Assembly: GCA_051251725.1 (NCBI GenBank)
Contig: JBPOFN010000001.1
Coordinates: 124,001 to 188,000 of the forward strand
Source: JALZUE01 sp051251725
Lineage (GTDB): Bacteria > Pseudomonadota > Gammaproteobacteria > Enterobacterales > Alteromonadaceae
Length of the DNA: 64,000 bases
Direction: 5' to 3'
Each line of letters opens with the position of its first letter. The stretch's first letter is position 1. The translations under genes and the position numbers were made by a program. The notes beneath the pieces are model-generated. The model did no database searches. It saw nothing but the letters and a program-made list of their open reading frames with translations, and had not been told where the DNA came from. Shown piece by piece: positions 1-9,925 of the stretch.

Positions 1-869
1 TGGGCTAAACTCGGATCTTTGATAATAACCAACGCTTCAGTAAAAATTTCCGCTAAAGAAGTAGCGGCGCTATCTGTTGACTCATTCGATACCATTTGGC
101 CATTTTTACTGACAAAATCACTAGCAACGGCCGCTAATACGCTAGCAACAGAACTGCCATCAGCACCATCAGCCAATGCCGCAGATAATAATGCGGCATT
201 TAAAATTGCAGCTTCCCGTGCTTCACTACTGGCAGCGCCAACATTAGTGGCGTTAGTAATATCAACCACATCTAACTGGGTCAGATCACCGGTAATATTA
301 AATAAGGCAGCAACTTGAGAATTGGCATCAGCTGCCGCTGCAGCATCAAGGCTAGTTGAATTTTGCGCTAAAGAAGCTGCAAGCGATGTTAACGCAGTAA
401 CATTTGTTTTTACTGCTTGGCCATCAACAACCGCTGGCACAACGGCTTTTAAACTAAAATCACTGGTTAAAGCTAAATCAGCCCCAAATGCAGTTCCACT
501 ACAACCAGCAATAATATCACAAACCATATTGGTGCTAGCGCCTGCAGTTATTTCAATAACCACCGGCCCGGTATAACCTTCAACCGTCAGTGAATAATTA
601 CCACTAGCATCTGTTGTGCCTTCCACTAATGCTTCAGTGTTAGTAACACCATTAGTTACCCCATAAATTTTTACAATACCGTTCTTAATAATACCTTTAA
701 CTGCAGTACCGCTAACAGCAACACTTGAAGGCGTTGGAGTTGGAGTTGGGGTTGGTGTTGGAGTTGGTGTTGGTGTTGGAGTTGGGCTGCTTCCACTACT
801 GCCACCACATGCAGAGAGTATAGAAGCAGCGAGTAAACTAGTGCCGAAGAGCTTTAACATATGATTCAT
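1..869 (-). CDS. Secreted lipoprotein with Pro-Thr linker, 3' end outside the window
   Basis: The reading frame is open from ATG at 869 to the window edge, so the C-terminus is missing. An AAGGA ribosome site lies 9 nt before this ATG; a second in-frame ATG is at 860. The product starts with a lipoprotein signal ending in LSAC followed by GG, so it is probably lipidated and exported. A (Pro-Thr)9 linker follows, then a region resembling a carboxypeptidase-regulatory-like beta domain (VSGTAVKGIIKNG, then DASGNYSL), then an Ala/Ser-rich helical-looking stretch. I do not recognise a catalytic domain. The same linker style occurs in the GH86 lipoprotein near 18.5 kb. Function unknown; a surface or outer-membrane location is inferred from the lipobox. 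Confidence 0.75.
   Translation of the reverse strand, partial: MNHMLKLFGTSLLAASILSACGGSSGSSPTPTPTPTPTPTPTPTPTPSSVAVSGTAVKGIIKNGIVKIYGVTNGVTNTEALVEGTTDASGNYSLTVEGYTGPVVIEITAGASTNMVCDIIAGCSGTAFGADLALTSDFSLKAVVPAVVDGQAVKTNVTALTSLAASLAQNSTSLDAAAAADANSQVAALFNITGDLTQLDVVDITNATNVGAASSEAREAAILNAALLSAALADGADGSSVASVLAAVASDFVSKNGQMVSNESTDSAATSLAEIFTEALVIIKDPSLA
731..787 (-). repeat. Hexanucleotide repeat coding the (Pro-Thr) linker
   Basis: About nine imperfect copies of a 6-nt unit (GTTGGA/GTTGGT on the plus strand) code alternating Pro and Thr directly after the lipobox region. Such tracts are prone to slippage, which would change linker length in steps of two residues without shifting frame. Confidence 0.8.
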
Positions 870-1039
870 GAGAAAATATCCTTTATATTTATTCCATTTA
901 GTTTCATTGAAGAATTCAATGATGAGGTAGTAAGTGTAGGTTAGTACAACAGAAACAGGTATAAAATATAAACAAACTAATCTTATAAATAAAGCCTTAT
1001 TTCTTTATATACAATATGTTAACACCGCTTTAACAATTA

Positions 1040-1075
1040 AAAAAAGTTGGACTAAATAGATGTTTTAGTCCAACT
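1040..1075 (-). terminator. Rho-independent terminator of the RidA-family gene
   Basis: A 12-bp perfect stem (1045-1056 with 1064-1075) is followed on the minus strand by a run of seven T. It lies about 40 nt after the stop of the RidA-family gene. Confidence 0.85.
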
Positions 1076-1111
1076 CATTGTTCTAACTTTAATATTTATA
1101 GCAAAAGTTAT

Positions 1112-1468
1112 TTATTGTTGTTTTTCAGCCGCAACCACTGAAATTTCAACTAATAGAGCTTCTCTCGCCATATCGGCAGTCACACAAGCGCGCGCAGGCG
1201 CGTAACCTTCTGGTACCCAAGCATCCCAAACAGCATTCATTTGAGCAAAGTCTTGCATGTCTTTAATATAAATAGTGGCTGATAACAGATGTTTTCTATC
1301 ACTACCCGCTTGCGTTAATAATACATCCACCTTGTCTAACATAGTTTGTGTTTGCTCGGTAATGCCTTGGGTAGCATCGGCACACACTTGGCCGCATAAA
1401 TAAATAGTGCCGTTGTGTTTTACAATGCGGCTCATACGTTGTTTGGTTTCTAATCGCTCAATAGTCAT
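1112..1468 (-). CDS. RidA family (YjgF/YER057c/UK114) protein
   Basis: A 118-aa single-domain protein. The family signature region near the C-terminus (APARACVTADMA, then LVEISVVA) fits RidA-like proteins, which form trimers; archetypal RidA hydrolyses reactive enamine/imine intermediates released by PLP enzymes. The sequence is closer to the divergent Rid4-7 type than to archetypal RidA, because the usual Arg-X-X-Val-X-Val-X-X-Leu-Pro context is not present, so deaminase activity is not assured. It stands alone with its own terminator, about 100 nt after djlA on the same strand. Cytoplasmic location is inferred from the lack of a signal peptide. Confidence 0.85.
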   Translation of the reverse strand: MTIERLETKQRMSRIVKHNGTIYLCGQVCADATQGITEQTQTMLDKVDVLLTQAGSDRKHLLSATIYIKDMQDFAQMNAVWDAWVPEGYAPARACVTADMAREALLVEISVVAAEKQQ

Positions 1469-1564
1469 AATTTTCTCTTCTTCATTTACTTATTAATGCT
1501 AAAACTTAATTGCTAATATTTATTTTCTAATAATTACTGATTTTGTACTTTGTTAAACCAGCTA

Positions 1565-2380
1565 CTATTTAATTTGTTTACAGATCATTTCATAAGCGGC
1601 TTGAATGTCTTGGGTTTTTTGTTTTGCGACTTCCATCATTTCTTTTGGTAGCCCTTTTGCCACTAATTTATCAGGGTGATGCTGCGACATCAGTTTGCGA
1701 TAGGCTTTTTTCACGGTTTTTTCGTCGCTATCATTACTGACACCTAAAACTTTATAAGCATTTTCTAACTGCGTTGTGGTTGTAGGTTGATGTTGTTGAC
1801 TACCACCGGCAGATTGTCCGCCATGAAATTGAGCACCTGCAACGATCATTTCTAATAAGCGGTCGAGATCTCGTGTTGAAAAGCCAAGATGCTGGGCGAT
1901 GGTATGTAAAACAGCACGTTCTTCTTGGTCTAATGTCCCATCAGCAAAGGCTAATTGAATTTGAATTTCGAGAAACATCATGATCAAGTCTTCACGACCA
2001 CGGCATAATACTTTAAATTTTTGTAAGCGCTCTTTTAGTGGAAAACCCGCCATTTTTCCTTCTCGAAAAGCATCTTGCGCTTGTTGCCTTAAATCACCAT
2101 GTAAGCCCAGTTTTGTCATGTACTGACTGGCAAATTGAATTTCGTGTTCAGTGACCCGGCCTTTAGCTTTTGCAATATGCCCCATCACTGAAAAACTGGT
2201 ATATAAAAAAGCCGCTTGACGATCCTCGTCGCTAATTTTATCGCCACCTAAATGATTGAAATCAAGCTTCCTGCCTTTATCAAAAGAATGACCTATCCAG
2301 ATTCCAATGATCACGCCTAATAAGTTTTTAGATAGCATAAAACCGAATAATGCGCCTAAAACTTTTCCCCAAATCTGCAT
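1565..2380 (-). CDS. djlA: Co-chaperone DjlA, membrane-anchored J-domain protein
   Basis: 271 aa, the usual size of DjlA. Residues about 7-30 form the single N-terminal membrane segment with Gly-rich helix (GKVLGALFGFML...LLGVIIGIWIG). A TerB-like all-alpha domain follows (about 55-185), then a Gln/Thr linker, then a C-terminal J domain (about 205-271) with the HPD motif (SQHHPDKL) that stimulates DnaK ATPase. In E. coli DjlA sits in the inner membrane with the J domain in the cytosol and influences the Rcs envelope response. Here it is next to murU-amgK and lptD, an envelope-biogenesis neighbourhood. Confidence 0.95.
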   Translation of the reverse strand: MQIWGKVLGALFGFMLSKNLLGVIIGIWIGHSFDKGRKLDFNHLGGDKISDEDRQAAFLYTSFSVMGHIAKAKGRVTEHEIQFASQYMTKLGLHGDLRQQAQDAFREGKMAGFPLKERLQKFKVLCRGREDLIMMFLEIQIQLAFADGTLDQEERAVLHTIAQHLGFSTRDLDRLLEMIVAGAQFHGGQSAGGSQQHQPTTTTQLENAYKVLGVSNDSDEKTVKKAYRKLMSQHHPDKLVAKGLPKEMMEVAKQKTQDIQAAYEMICKQIK

Positions 2381-2524
2381 ACAATCCTCTTGATGATTAT
2401 TGTTTAATCTTGATAACTAAACGCATTTTATTAATGCGCTATGATTAAAACATTTTAATTAATATTGTCTGATGGTATTACTTTAATAACAACGTGTATT
2501 TAACTATGTTTTTAATCAAACTTA

Positions 2525-3232
2525 TTACTCAGTACATTGATTTAATTGTGCTAAACGTGCTGGTGTGCCAACGTCTGCCCAATACCCTTTAAGTTTCACC
2601 GCCGCTAATTTTTGTGCGGTCGCAGCTAGCCTTAACAACGGCCCTAACGGCAATTTATTTTCACTGGTGATGGTTTGAAAAAATGCCGCGCGATACAAAG
2701 AAATACCGCTAAAAGTATAAGTATTTTCTTTTACAGCTGAATCAGTTAGCGGATTAATTAAGAGATTATCTGCGATAGCAAAATCACCAGTTAAATTATG
2801 CGCTGGATTAGCGGTAAGCCACAAACAGCCTAATTGCTCAGCTAATAGCTGCGGTAAGTCGGTAAAATCATAATCGCAGTAAATATCACCATTAATAACT
2901 AAAAATGGTGTTTGTTGTTGTGTTTGTGTTGAATCATCCACTAACAAAGGTAACGCTTTAGCAATACCGCCAGCCGTTTCTAAAGCACCGCTAGACTCGT
3001 CACTATAACTGATATTAACGCCAAATTGACGACCGTCAGCGAAGTAATCGATGATTTTTTTACCACACCAAGCATGGTTAATAACAATATCGGTAATGCC
3101 GGCAGCTTTTAATTTTTCGATATGATGTTGTAATAACGGCTTACCGTGAACAAGTAACATAGGTTTAGGTGTGTCAGTAGTAAGCGGCATCATGCGCTCA
3201 CCTCGCCCGGCAGCTAAAATCATCGCCTTCAC
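2525..3232 (-). CDS. murU: N-acetylmuramate alpha-1-phosphate uridylyltransferase
   Basis: 235 aa with the nucleotidyltransferase signature at the N-terminus (MKAMILAAGRGERMMPLT, then TPKPML) and the metal-binding acidic pair in VINGDIYCDYDF. MurU makes UDP-MurNAc from MurNAc-1-phosphate and UTP, the second step of the peptidoglycan-recycling shortcut that bypasses de novo MurA/MurB synthesis. Its start codon overlaps the stop of amgK by 4 nt, indicating translational coupling with the kinase that makes its substrate. A glucose-1-phosphate thymidylyltransferase is the main alternative by sequence, but the amgK pairing favours MurU. Confidence 0.92.
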   Translation of the reverse strand: MKAMILAAGRGERMMPLTTDTPKPMLLVHGKPLLQHHIEKLKAAGITDIVINHAWCGKKIIDYFADGRQFGVNISYSDESSGALETAGGIAKALPLLVDDSTQTQQQTPFLVINGDIYCDYDFTDLPQLLAEQLGCLWLTANPAHNLTGDFAIADNLLINPLTDSAVKENTYTFSGISLYRAAFFQTITSENKLPLGPLLRLAATAQKLAAVKLKGYWADVGTPARLAQLNQCTE

Positions 3233-4281
3233 GACTTCGACTCAATTAATGCTAATGCGGGGAGTACTTTTTCAGTAACTAATTGAGCAATAAAACCAAG
3301 CTCAGGATATTTTTCACCCATATCAACAAGGTAAGTTAACGTCAGGGGAATATCTTGCAAATAGCCGCTTTTGTTGTCTCGATGATAAAGCCGAGCAAAA
3401 ATACCGCTGGCTTTAATATGGCGTTGCATCCCCATTAAATCAAACCAACGTTGCCACTGCTCAGGGCTAATTTTTTGTTTTAAACGACTCTCAATTTGCT
3501 GTTGAAAATAACTAAATAACTCATCGACAAGCGTTGGTGGCCATTTAATATAACAATCGCGTAACAAGGAGACTATATCGTAAGTAATAGGCCCTATCAC
3601 CGCATCTTGAAAATCAATGACTGCGATCTTATCACTGTCGGTTAACATTAAATTACGGCTATGAAAATCGCGATGCATAAAACATTGGGGCTGGGCTAAC
3701 GCATTAGCTATCAATAATTCAAAACACTGAGTTAGTTGTTGCTGCTCTGATACTGATAATTGCAGATTTAAATGTTTGGATAATAACCACTCGGGAAAAA
3801 TAGCCAATTCTGTCGCAATAAAATCGCGGTCGTATACAGGTAAACAGTAATGTTCAAGCGATTGAATAGCTGAAATGGTTAATAAACTATCAATGGCTTT
3901 GCGATAAAATAATTGGCTATTGTCAGCAGATGCCTGCTCGGCGTGGTTTTTGTCACTCAGTACATTTTCGCTTAACACTTTATCGCTCAGCAACGTTGAA
4001 CCAAGATCAGCGATAACTAAAAAACCTTGTTGCTCATCATAGTGTTGCACTTCGGGTACAAGGATCCCTTGTAAGGCGAGTGCCTTGGCTATTTCAACAA
4101 AAGCGTTGTTATTAGATTTATCAGGCGGCGCATCAACAGCAATCAAACTAATCTCGGGAAAATTCAGCCGAAAATATCGGCGAAAACCCGCATCACCAGT
4201 TAAAGCTTCAACACTAAAGTCGTGCTTGGGAAATAAATTTTGCAGCCAATCAGTAAAAGCTTTTTCTCTAATTGTGGTCAA
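3229..4281 (-). CDS. amgK: N-acetylmuramate/N-acetylglucosamine anomeric kinase
   Basis: 350 aa aminoglycoside-phosphotransferase fold. The catalytic loop HRDFHSRNLM (near residue 205) and the metal-binding IDFQDAVIGP are both intact. AmgK phosphorylates MurNAc/GlcNAc at C1 for MurU, in the cytoplasm. The gene is divergent from lptD, a placement also known from Pseudomonas-type genomes, and overlaps murU by 4 nt. The known family consequence is intrinsic tolerance to fosfomycin because UDP-MurNAc can be made without MurA. The middle region (about 100-130) is Ser/Asp/Glu-rich and looks like a variable insertion. Confidence 0.92.
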   Translation of the reverse strand: MTTIREKAFTDWLQNLFPKHDFSVEALTGDAGFRRYFRLNFPEISLIAVDAPPDKSNNNAFVEIAKALALQGILVPEVQHYDEQQGFLVIADLGSTLLSDKVLSENVLSDKNHAEQASADNSQLFYRKAIDSLLTISAIQSLEHYCLPVYDRDFIATELAIFPEWLLSKHLNLQLSVSEQQQLTQCFELLIANALAQPQCFMHRDFHSRNLMLTDSDKIAVIDFQDAVIGPITYDIVSLLRDCYIKWPPTLVDELFSYFQQQIESRLKQKISPEQWQRWFDLMGMQRHIKASGIFARLYHRDNKSGYLQDIPLTLTYLVDMGEKYPELGFIAQLVTEKVLPALALIESKS

Positions 4282-4507
4282 AAATCATCCTTTGTTACTG
4301 CTATCATTATTGTTTATTAGAAAGCGCTGTAAAATTGCTATATTATATGGGGGTTTAACCATTTAACTAGTGGTATAATAATTTTTTTATTGGTTGCGCT
4401 ATTTTTTTCTGTTTATCAAACTATTTTCCGATACGTTATCGGCTAAAAGTGGTCTCTTAAATAGCGCGAAATTGATGATGTTACTTTTTTAACTTTTCGG
4501 ACAATTA

Positions 4508-6787
4508 ATGCCCTTTTCTTTTTTATTGTCAAAACGCATTACATTATTGGCACTAATATGTAGCTCTTTACCTAATCTTTTGTTTGCACAAGAAAAAGCA
4601 AACACTGCCTTTGTATGCCCAATTCAGCAAATAAACAAAATATCACCGCCTGCGGCTTTATTATTAGCGGGCAAAGGCATGGCAATTTCGTCGCAAAAAA
4701 CCTTTTTAGAGAAGAACCAAATTGCCCGTTTTTCTGGTAATGTTACCATGGCATCTAAAAATCAAAGCATTCAAGCCGACTTTTTAGAGTTTAATCGCAA
4801 AACCACATCAATGACGGCAAAAGGCGAAATCCAGTTTCAAACCAATAGTATTAATGTGTTTGCGAACTATCTAAGCTCAAATAAACAAAGTAATTCAACC
4901 AGTTTAAATAACGCTTCTTATCAATTAGCCAGTAACCCCGGTCATGGTTCAGCCGGTATCATCAATGTTGATAATAACGGCACCTTAAGTTTAATCGACT
5001 CGGACTTCACCACCTGTTTTGGCGAAACGCCCGACTGGCAACTTAAAGCCAGCGAAATTAATATTTCGATGAAGGAAAATATCGGCGAAGCCTATCACGC
5101 CAGATTACATATTTTTGATGTGCCGGTCTTTTATATCCCGTATTTTAATTTTCCAGTAACGAACCAACGTAAAAGTGGTTTTTTATATCCAAGTATCAGC
5201 TCATCAAGTCGTTTGGGCGCGACCATTGAAACGCCGTTTTATTGGAATATCGCTGACAATATGGATGCGACGATTGCCCCCAAATATATGTCGAAACGCG
5301 GGACTCAGCTACTTTCTGAATTTCGTTATTTAACCGGTCAACAATCAGGTGAAATTCATTTCGAATACTTAAATAAAGATGATAAATATCACAATGAAGA
5401 CGCAAGATACCTGACTCGCTTTCAGCACACGGGGACTTTTTCAAATAATTTTCGAGCTCATTTAGATACCACCACTATCAGTGATGACAGTTATCTCGTA
5501 GATATTGGCAGCGAACATTATAATTCTAACGATGCTTATTTATATCAAACGGGCGAGTTGTCGTATTTTTCTGATTCATGGGCATTAACCGCTCGGGTGC
5601 AAGATTTCGAAATTCTTGGTAATCATTTATCAAGTTATAAAACCGTACCGCAACTAGAAATTAATAAACAAATCCCGTTAAATTTATTTAATGGCCGATT
5701 TGAACTTTATTCTGAGCTTTCTCGTTTTGAAAACGACAATATTAATTTACCAACGGCCGAAAGGTATCATGTTGAAGCTGGTGTTATTTTCCCAATATCG
5801 ACCCCTGCTTGGTTTTTAAATTCAGAATTTAAATTACTGCAAACAAATTATCAGCAAAAAAATCTCAGTGATGACTCGTTATTAGCAAAAGAAGTTGACC
5901 GAACGCTACCAAAAGTTCGTTTTCATGGCGGTATAAATTTTGATCGTACTATGTCAACCCCGGGTTACACCCAAACCTTAGAGCCGCAATTACAATATTT
6001 ATATATTCCCAATAAAGATCAATCAAGCATTGGCCTTTATGACTCAGCGCCACTACAAGATGATTTTTCCGGTTTGTTTAGAGATAAGCGTTACAGTGGT
6101 TTAGATAGAATTGCTGAAGCAAATCAATACTCTTGGGGGGTCACCAGTAGAATTTTAGATCCTTCTAATGATGAAATATTTCGCTTTAGTTTAGGCCGAA
6201 TTGTCTACCTTAATGACAGTAATTATTTAACGGCTGATGACCTCAATCAGACCGAAGATCAATCAGCGTTGGCAGCTGAAAGTTTCTTTCAGCTCAACCA
6301 TCAATGGCAAGTCAGCGGTAATATCCAATATAACACTGAAAGCGATATTACTAATAACAGTCAGCTAAATATTGATTATCAACATAATAACTTTATTAAC
6401 TCACAATTGAACCATAGATACATTCGTAATGTCTCAGGAGTGAGCCTAGAACAATTATCACTGCTTACCAACGTTACTATTAACGACAAATGGCAGTTTG
6501 TTGGCCGTGTTACTCAAGACTTACAACAAAAGCGTAGCATTGAAAGTTATACCGGCCTGCAATACGAAAGTTGCTGCTGGGCAGTAAGATTTGCCTATCA
6601 TCGTCATATCAATTCATCGGTTGATGATATTAATCTAAATAACAACATGCTCGGTGAATTTGAAAGTAGTTTCATGATACAGTTTGTCATTAAAGGCTTA
6701 AACGGACAAAATACCAGACTAGATAGTGGCGAAATGCTAAATAACAGCATTTTCGGTTATAAACGTCCCTATTTCCTAAACAATTAA
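4508..6787 (+). CDS. lptD: LPS-assembly outer-membrane protein LptD
   Basis: 759 aa with a signal peptide (about 1-27, ending LLFAQE), an OstA/LptA-like periplasmic domain (about 50-200) and a C-terminal beta-barrel. The four cysteines that form the essential disulfides in E. coli LptD are all here: one soon after the signal (AFVCPI), one in DFTTCFGE, and the adjacent pair in YESCCWAV near the end. With LptE it inserts lipopolysaccharide into the outer leaflet. It heads an operon with surA, whose chaperone product is needed to fold LptD. The 226-nt divergent gap before it must hold promoters for both lptD and amgK; I found no clear sigma-E consensus. Confidence 0.96.
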   Translation: MPFSFLLSKRITLLALICSSLPNLLFAQEKANTAFVCPIQQINKISPPAALLLAGKGMAISSQKTFLEKNQIARFSGNVTMASKNQSIQADFLEFNRKTTSMTAKGEIQFQTNSINVFANYLSSNKQSNSTSLNNASYQLASNPGHGSAGIINVDNNGTLSLIDSDFTTCFGETPDWQLKASEINISMKENIGEAYHARLHIFDVPVFYIPYFNFPVTNQRKSGFLYPSISSSSRLGATIETPFYWNIADNMDATIAPKYMSKRGTQLLSEFRYLTGQQSGEIHFEYLNKDDKYHNEDARYLTRFQHTGTFSNNFRAHLDTTTISDDSYLVDIGSEHYNSNDAYLYQTGELSYFSDSWALTARVQDFEILGNHLSSYKTVPQLEINKQIPLNLFNGRFELYSELSRFENDNINLPTAERYHVEAGVIFPISTPAWFLNSEFKLLQTNYQQKNLSDDSLLAKEVDRTLPKVRFHGGINFDRTMSTPGYTQTLEPQLQYLYIPNKDQSSIGLYDSAPLQDDFSGLFRDKRYSGLDRIAEANQYSWGVTSRILDPSNDEIFRFSLGRIVYLNDSNYLTADDLNQTEDQSALAAESFFQLNHQWQVSGNIQYNTESDITNNSQLNIDYQHNNFINSQLNHRYIRNVSGVSLEQLSLLTNVTINDKWQFVGRVTQDLQQKRSIESYTGLQYESCCWAVRFAYHRHINSSVDDINLNNNMLGEFESSFMIQFVIKGLNGQNTRLDSGEMLNNSIFGYKRPYFLNN

Positions 6788-6804
6788 TTAAGAATTATCA
6801 CTAT

Positions 6805-8103
6805 ATGAAAAATTTATTAACAGCGTATTTTATTACTATTCCACTCTTGTTTAGCAGTTTCTATGTCGCCGCTAAACCCAAAGAACTCGACCGTGTGGCA
6901 GCGATAGTCAATAAAAGTGTGGTACTAGAATCAGAAGTACAAGAGCTAATGACATCAGTAAAAAATGATTCGAAACGCAACAATCAAGCGTTACCGTCTG
7001 ATCGTGCTTTAAGAGCTCAGGTCATGGACAAACTCATTAATGACACCTTGATTATCGATTTAGGTAATCGTATGGGTGTGCAAGTCAGTGATGCAGAACT
7101 TGATGAAACGCTGACTAATATGGCCGTTCAAAACAAAATGACCATAGAGCAATTACGAGAAAGTATTATTGCTGAAGGCATTTCATATGACAGCTATCGC
7201 GAATCAGTCCGTAAAGAATTAATTACCGGTGAAGTAAGAAGGTCAAGTGTTAGAAGACGTATTTATATCTCACCACAAGAAATTGAAAACCTATTAGCTA
7301 GCATTAAAGAGCAAACCAATGAGAATATTGAATATAACTTAGGTCATATCTTAATAGAATTTCCAACCGACGCCTCTCAAGCGGAAATGAACGCGGCAAA
7401 AGTTCGTGCTGAAAAAGTAATTGAGTTATTAAATACTGGTTCAGATTTCGCCAAAATTGCAATTGCTTCATCAGGCGATGATAACGCACTTAAAGGTGGC
7501 GACTTTGGCTGGAAAACTATTAACGAATTACCCACCCTGTTCTCAGAAATTATTGATGGTCAGCCGAAAGACTCCATTTTTGGCCCGATCAGAACCGGCT
7601 TAGGTTTTAGTATTGTTAAAGTACTTGATGTCCGCGGTCGCGAAGTGGTTGAAGTAGAAGAAGTGAAAGCTCGCCACATATTAATTGAGCCTTCAATTAT
7701 CTTAAGTGAAGCGAAAGCTGAAGCGATACTACAAGGCTTTTTAGATCAAATTGCTGCCGGTGAAGCTGACTTTGCCGAATTAGCAAAAGAACACTCTGAT
7801 GGCCCATCATCAGTACAAGGTGGTGATTTAGGCTGGAGTGATCCGAACAATTACGACCCAGCATTTAAAGATGCATTAGCAAGCCTTAAAGTTGACGAAT
7901 ATCACAAACCATTTCGTTCATCATTTGGTTGGCACATAGTACAGCTTACCGGTCGCAGAATGTTAGATGCCACCAAACAAATGAACGAAAATAAAGTTTA
8001 TCAAATATTATACCAACGTAAATTTGGCGTCGAAGCCGCGCGTTGGATAAAAGAAACAAGAGATCAGGCTTATATTGAAGTTTTTGATCAGGACGACAGT
8101 TAA
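6805..8103 (+). CDS. surA: Periplasmic chaperone and peptidyl-prolyl isomerase SurA
   Basis: 432 aa, typical for SurA. Signal peptide about 1-22 (ending YVAAKPK), a helical chaperone N-domain, two parvulin domains (starting near YNLGHILIEFP and VKARHILIEPS) and a C-terminal helix that completes the N-domain. It escorts outer-membrane proteins, LptD among them, across the periplasm. It begins 17 nt after lptD and overlaps the pdxA start by 1 nt, so it sits inside the conserved lptD-surA-pdxA-rsmA-apaGH operon. Confidence 0.97.
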   Translation: MKNLLTAYFITIPLLFSSFYVAAKPKELDRVAAIVNKSVVLESEVQELMTSVKNDSKRNNQALPSDRALRAQVMDKLINDTLIIDLGNRMGVQVSDAELDETLTNMAVQNKMTIEQLRESIIAEGISYDSYRESVRKELITGEVRRSSVRRRIYISPQEIENLLASIKEQTNENIEYNLGHILIEFPTDASQAEMNAAKVRAEKVIELLNTGSDFAKIAIASSGDDNALKGGDFGWKTINELPTLFSEIIDGQPKDSIFGPIRTGLGFSIVKVLDVRGREVVEVEEVKARHILIEPSIILSEAKAEAILQGFLDQIAAGEADFAELAKEHSDGPSSVQGGDLGWSDPNNYDPAFKDALASLKVDEYHKPFRSSFGWHIVQLTGRRMLDATKQMNENKVYQILYQRKFGVEAARWIKETRDQAYIEVFDQDDS

Positions 8104-9086
8104 TGACCAAGCGTATTGTTATTACTCCCGGCGAGCCGGCGGGTATTGGCCCAGATTTAGCCATACAAATCGCTCAACAGGCTTGGCCTGTTGAGTTAGT
8201 AGTATTGGCGTCAAAAACCTTATTACTTGAAAGAGCAAAGGCGATCGGCTTACCGATTACGCTAATTGATTACGATGCAACTAAACCGGCTGCGCCTCAA
8301 GCGGCAGGCACACTAACCATTTATCCAATTGAATTAATCGGCCAATGTATTGCTGGCGAACTTAATGTCGAAAACGGTGCTTATGTGGTTGATACCTTAC
8401 GTATCGCTAGTGAATTAAATATGTCGGGCGAATTTGACGCTATCGTCACCGGCCCTGTGCACAAAGGCTTAATTAATAAGTCAGGTATTGCCTTTAGTGG
8501 CCATACCGAATATTTTGCTCATCAAGCAAACTGTTCTGACGTGGTGATGTTATTAGCAACAGAAGGTTTACGTGTTGCGTTAGTAACCACTCACATTCCT
8601 TTAGCTTATGTCTCTAAAGCGATAACAACCGAAAGACTATTAAAAGTCACTCGTATTTTACATCAAGACTTAGTCACTAAATTTGGCATTAAAAATCCAA
8701 AAATTTATGCCTGTGGCTTAAATCCACATGCTGGCGAAGACGGTCATTTAGGGCGAGAAGAAATAGAAACCATTAACCCTGCTTTTGATGAGTTAAGAGC
8801 GGAAGGTATGGACATTATTGGCCCATTACCGGCTGATACTATTTTTCAACAGAAATATTTAAAAGAAGCTGATGTAATTTTAGCTATGTACCACGACCAA
8901 GGTTTACCCGTATTAAAATACAAAGGTTTTGGCTCATCTGTGAATATCACTTTAGGCCTGCCTTTTATTCGGACCTCGGTTGATCATGGCACAGCGCTAG
9001 AACTTGCTGGTACCGGCAACGCCGACAAAGGTAGCTTTATTCAAGCTATTACTTCTGCTATCGAATTAAGCAATAATCAATCTTGA
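8103..9086 (+). CDS. pdxA: 4-hydroxythreonine-4-phosphate dehydrogenase
   Basis: 327 aa. Contains the N-terminal ITPGEPAGIGPDL, the metal-binding motif region VTGPVHKGLINKSG and AMYHDQGLPVLK, and the C-terminal DHGTALELAGTG. PdxA oxidises 4-phosphohydroxy-L-threonine in the DXP-dependent route to pyridoxal phosphate, acting in the cytoplasm with a divalent metal and NAD(P). The ATG overlaps the surA stop (TAATG), so the two are translationally coupled. Confidence 0.97.
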   Translation: MTKRIVITPGEPAGIGPDLAIQIAQQAWPVELVVLASKTLLLERAKAIGLPITLIDYDATKPAAPQAAGTLTIYPIELIGQCIAGELNVENGAYVVDTLRIASELNMSGEFDAIVTGPVHKGLINKSGIAFSGHTEYFAHQANCSDVVMLLATEGLRVALVTTHIPLAYVSKAITTERLLKVTRILHQDLVTKFGIKNPKIYACGLNPHAGEDGHLGREEIETINPAFDELRAEGMDIIGPLPADTIFQQKYLKEADVILAMYHDQGLPVLKYKGFGSSVNITLGLPFIRTSVDHGTALELAGTGNADKGSFIQAITSAIELSNNQS

Positions 9087-9093
9087 GAGTACA

Positions 9094-9915
9094 ATGAGCA
9101 AAAATAGCCATTTAGGCCACCAAGCCAAAAAACGTTTTGGTCAGAACTTTCTTCATAACGATGCCATTATCAGCCGCATTGTTGATGCAATCAATCCAGA
9201 ACCAGGCGAAAACTTAATTGAAATTGGTCCAGGTTTAGGCGCACTTACAGAGCCAGTAGTTGAACGAGCTGGAAAATTATCGGTAGTTGAGCTCGATCGT
9301 GATTTGGCCAAACGCTTAAGACATCACCCTTTTTTAGCTCCGCATTTAACTATTCATGAAATTGATGCGCTAAAATTTGATTTTGGTCAATTGTCGAGCC
9401 CTGAATCACCCTTACGCATTTTTGGTAACTTACCGTATAACATTTCTACCCCACTTATTTTTCATTTACTGACATTTAAAGAGCAAGTACAAGACATGCA
9501 CTTTATGTTACAAAAAGAAGTGGTTGATAGAATGGCGGCGGGTCCGAACAGCAAAACTTACGGCCGCTTGTCAATTATGACTCAGTATCAATGCCAAGTG
9601 ATACCTGTCATGGAAATTGGCCCTGAAGCCTTTAATCCAGCACCAAAAGTTGACTCAGCCATTGTGCGTTTGATCCCTCACAAAGAAATCAAAAATCCAG
9701 TTAATGATATCAATATATTAAATAAAGTGACTATTGCGGCGTTTAACCAGCGCAGAAAAACCATTAGAAATAGTTTTAAAAAATTATTAGCGGTGGAAGA
9801 AATTGAAGCTTTAGGTATCGACCCAACGTTAAGACCTGAAAATTTATCAATTGACGATTTCATCAGTATCGCCAATTATGTCAGCACTAAACCCGCTGAC
9901 GAAATAATGCTATAA
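9094..9915 (+). CDS. rsmA: 16S rRNA A1518/A1519 dimethyltransferase
   Basis: 273 aa. The N-terminal KKRFGQNFLHN, the SAM-binding glycine loop IGPGLGALTEP and the catalytic motif FGNLPYNIST identify RsmA (KsgA), which dimethylates two adjacent adenines in helix 45 of 16S rRNA during late 30S assembly; its loss gives kasugamycin resistance. It starts 7 nt after pdxA, with a GAGAG ribosome site overlapping the pdxA end, and is followed by apaG after 10 nt. Confidence 0.97.
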   Translation: MSKNSHLGHQAKKRFGQNFLHNDAIISRIVDAINPEPGENLIEIGPGLGALTEPVVERAGKLSVVELDRDLAKRLRHHPFLAPHLTIHEIDALKFDFGQLSSPESPLRIFGNLPYNISTPLIFHLLTFKEQVQDMHFMLQKEVVDRMAAGPNSKTYGRLSIMTQYQCQVIPVMEIGPEAFNPAPKVDSAIVRLIPHKEIKNPVNDINILNKVTIAAFNQRRKTIRNSFKKLLAVEEIEALGIDPTLRPENLSIDDFISIANYVSTKPADEIML

Positions 9916-9925
9916 GTGGGAATTT

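Noticed and set aside
19..576. Two plus-strand Ala-rich frames at the left edge
   Set aside because: They mirror the minus-strand lipoprotein frame, which has a signal peptide, ribosome site and normal coding character.
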